DNA from: Chitinophaga qingshengii
GTDB lineage: Bacteria; Bacteroidota; Bacteroidia; Chitinophagales; Chitinophagaceae
Reading direction: 5' to 3'
DNA length: 64,000 bases
Assembly: GCF_014529935.1 (NCBI RefSeq)
Contig: NZ_JACVFC010000003.1
Location: forward strand, 682,001 to 746,000
Under the pieces are notes generated by a model, which searched no databases, was not told the DNA's origin, and was given only the letters and a program-made list of their open reading frames with translations. Each line of letters begins with the position of its first letter. Position 1 is the stretch's first letter. This document shows positions 62,177 through 64,000 of the stretch, piece by piece. Position numbers and translations under genes: made by a program.

Positions 62177-62179
62177 GTG

Positions 62180-63799
62180 TTAGTATTTTGGGTTCTGGGT
62201 GAGGGAAGGGTTTTCGTCTCTTTCTCTTTGTGGGATCGGAAACAGCTCGTGTTTGTTATCCTGGAAGTTATCGCCGGCCACATAAGGGAAGGCTGCCCGG
62301 TAGGCTTTCAGCGCGGTTTGGGTGGCGCGGATTTTAGTGCCCAGCATATTCCAGCGGATCAGGTCCCACTTACGGAACCCTTCAAAACACAGTTCATGCG
62401 CTCTTTCGTCTACCAGGGCGTTAAAGAAAGCGGTTTGTGAAAGCCCCGGTGTAAGGTCCGGCAAACCGGCGCGGCGGCGCACCTGGTTCACGGCATCGTA
62501 GGCTACCTGGGTGGGACCGTTCACTTCGTTCTCTGCTTCTGCCTGCATCAGTAATACATCAGCATAACGCAGCAGTACCCAGTTGATATCTGTATTGTTG
62601 GGATCTTTGGGAGAAGTACCTTGCCAGTTGCGGCGCCATTTTCCGGGCGCCCATTTCGCGTCGTTCGTACCGGTGAGTTGTATGATAGCGCCGGTTTTAT
62701 CAATCTGGAAGGTGGCAACGGCTACGTCTCTGCGAAGATCGTTTTTCTCGAATGTTTTCTGAAACAGGGGATGGGTAACATAGAAGGAGTTGGCGCGGCC
62801 ATATGGACTGGCAGCATCGCACAACGGGCTGTTCCAGGTGCCGATCACACCACTGTTGCTGGCCTGCCCCAGCGGATTAAAGAGCGCTGCTTCAAACATA
62901 CTTTCCTTCGGCTCCAGCTTCAGAGAACAATAGTTACGGAATATCTGCTCATAGCTGGTATTCAGTACATGTTCGCCGGAGGCGATGATCTCTTTGGTTT
63001 GTGTGAGGGCGCTATCGTAGTACTGACGGTACTCCGCGGGCCTTTTCATAGTTCCATCCTGGCGCAGGGAGTAGCCACCGCGGTAAAGATATACACGGGC
63101 CAGGATGCCTTTTACGGCGCCTTTGCTCACGCGCTCATCCTGCGCTTTGACGGAATTCCAGGGTACCGTGGCGGCGGCTTCTTTCAGGTCTTTGATGATC
63201 TGATCATACACCAGCTCTCTGTCTGTACGGGGCAATTGCAGTTGTTCGGAAGGAGACTGGGTAGGGGTAGTCTTCAGCGGCACATCTCCCCATAATCTTA
63301 CCAGGTCAAAGTAATACACCCCCCGCAGGAACTTCGCTTCGCCGAGCAAACGGTCCAGTGTTTTTTTCTGGTCTTCTGAACCGTTTTTATAAAGGTCCAT
63401 TTGCGGAATCTGCTGAATAACGAGGTTGGCGCGGTCGATACCGATGTACAACATACGCCAGGTTTCCCGCAGCCAGGGATGGGTGGGCGATACGCCATAA
63501 TGCGCCAGGATACGTTTTTCATCGTTGAGTACATTCCCCTGTACCTGGGCAATATCGGTATCAATGGCATAGGCCAGCGAAATGTAAAAACCATAGGTGC
63601 TTTGTTCTCCTAAAATGTCATATACGCCCATGGTGGCCATGGTGGCCTGGTTTACGTTCTTAAAGAACGTATTGGCGGCATAATAGGAGTAAGGATCTTC
63701 TTCCAGTTGCTTTTCACAGGAAGCGGTCATCATGATCAGTCCGGCGGCCGCAACGGGCATTATTTTCCGGCATATGGCACTCAGTTTATGATAAGTCAT
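62180..63799 (-). CDS. SusD/RagB-family surface glycan-binding lipoprotein
   Basis: A lipoprotein leader (MMTASC, Cys28) precedes a SusD fold with TPR-like helices. Recognisable segments include EAKFLRGVYYFDLVRLWGDVPL, GILARVYLYRGGYS, YADVLLMQAEAENEVNG and ERAHELCFEGFRKWDLIRW at the C-terminus. It binds the glycan at the cell surface and hands it to the SusC channel. It follows the SusC gene by 21 bp. In this locus the ligand should be heparan-sulfate oligosaccharides. Confidence 0.95.
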   Translation of the reverse strand: MTYHKLSAICRKIMPVAAAGLIMMTASCEKQLEEDPYSYYAANTFFKNVNQATMATMGVYDILGEQSTYGFYISLAYAIDTDIAQVQGNVLNDEKRILAHYGVSPTHPWLRETWRMLYIGIDRANLVIQQIPQMDLYKNGSEDQKKTLDRLLGEAKFLRGVYYFDLVRLWGDVPLKTTPTQSPSEQLQLPRTDRELVYDQIIKDLKEAAATVPWNSVKAQDERVSKGAVKGILARVYLYRGGYSLRQDGTMKRPAEYRQYYDSALTQTKEIIASGEHVLNTSYEQIFRNYCSLKLEPKESMFEAALFNPLGQASNSGVIGTWNSPLCDAASPYGRANSFYVTHPLFQKTFEKNDLRRDVAVATFQIDKTGAIIQLTGTNDAKWAPGKWRRNWQGTSPKDPNNTDINWVLLRYADVLLMQAEAENEVNGPTQVAYDAVNQVRRRAGLPDLTPGLSQTAFFNALVDERAHELCFEGFRKWDLIRWNMLGTKIRATQTALKAYRAAFPYVAGDNFQDNKHELFPIPQRERDENPSLTQNPKY

Positions 63800-63820
63800 C
63801 GGATGCGTGTTTAAAGATTT

Positions 63821-64000
63821 TTAAAATGCAACATTGGCGCCTACGGTATAAGACCGGCTTCTGGGATAAGCGCCAAAATCAACGCCCGGCGTGATACCAC
63901 CCTGGTTACGGGTACTTACTTCGGGATCATACCCACTGTAGGAAGTGAAAGTGTAAATGTTGTACGCCGTGAAATAAAGCCGGCAGCTACTGATCTTAGC
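63821..64000 (-). CDS. SusC-type TonB-dependent transporter, 3' end only
   Basis: The last 59 codons of a SusC/RagA protein run off the window edge. The text RLYFTAYNIYTFTSYSGYDPEV and the closing YPRSRSYTVGANVAF are the standard SusC C-terminus, ending in a terminal Phe for outer-membrane insertion. The stop lies 21 bp before the SusD start, as in Sus-like pairs. Confidence 0.92.
   Translation of the reverse strand, partial: AKISSCRLYFTAYNIYTFTSYSGYDPEVSTRNQGGITPGVDFGAYPRSRSYTVGANVAF

Noticed and set aside
1..64000. CRISPR arrays, rRNA, tRNA or prophage genes
   Set aside because: No regularly spaced repeats or phage proteins were found, and the intergenic regions are too short or lack cloverleaf-like or rRNA-like sequence on reading by eye. 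A tRNA or RNA covariance search would be needed to exclude small RNAs fully.

Overview
The window looks like chromosome of a free-living Bacteroidota member, most likely Chitinophagaceae (Chitinophaga-like). The reasons are a SusC/SusD pair with polysaccharide-lyase and sulfatase genes, an Oar-type TonB-dependent receptor, many Bacteroidota-style lipoprotein signals, several promoters of the TTTG/TAnnTTTG type, and protein families typical of that order. I see no rRNA, tRNA, CRISPR array, insertion sequence or phage gene. The genus is inferred from overall protein character and was not tested by any search.

Region 1 (1-14.7 kb) is a signalling and envelope-polysaccharide block. A six-gene minus-strand operon (13427 to 3724) encodes a single-domain response regulator, a membrane-anchored HEAT-repeat protein, two tandem membrane glycosyltransferases, a large TPR protein ending in an outer-membrane beta-barrel, and a DUF4838 lipoprotein. 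Two hybrid histidine kinases frame it: a multi-PAS kinase converges on it (1-3720) and a REC-kinase diverges from it (13546-14631). The layout resembles PgaABCD-type exopolysaccharide synthesis with different parts, and is the best candidate here for a poorly described system.

Region 2 (14.7-34.2 kb) holds mixed accessory genes: a TolC-HlyD-MFS drug pump with a divergent AraC regulator and a methyltransferase; a subclass B1 metallo-beta-lactamase; an ArsR-SRPBCC-DHFR-like operon with a very clear two-operator promoter; an outer-membrane barrel protein, a phosphoesterase, a GNAT enzyme, a secreted phospholipase-like protein, small membrane proteins, an AhpD-like protein, a transglutaminase-like protein, two unrecognised soluble proteins and a PQQ-type sugar dehydrogenase lipoprotein.

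Region 3 (34.2-51.9 kb) has an Oar-like TonB receptor, a perfect 16-bp inverted repeat followed by a frameshifted S41 peptidase remnant, GNAT, TPR and VOC genes, an AT-rich stretch with an intact S41 peptidase, a LysR/threonine-synthase pair with nested palindromes between them, an acyltransferase-3, a MacB-like ABC efflux operon (ATPase, permease, adaptor, TolC) with a GbsR-type regulator, and a divergent azoreductase/HxlR pair followed by a VOC gene.

Region 4 (51.9-64 kb) is one minus-strand polysaccharide utilisation locus. In transcription order it reads SusC (cut by the window end), SusD, a PL12 heparan-sulfate lyase, two sulfatases, a PL21-type heparinase II, a third sulfatase and a GH88 unsaturated glucuronyl hydrolase. 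Together these cover import, depolymerisation, desulfation and removal of the unsaturated uronate, so the locus is predicted to use heparin/heparan sulfate. No dedicated PUL regulator lies inside the window.
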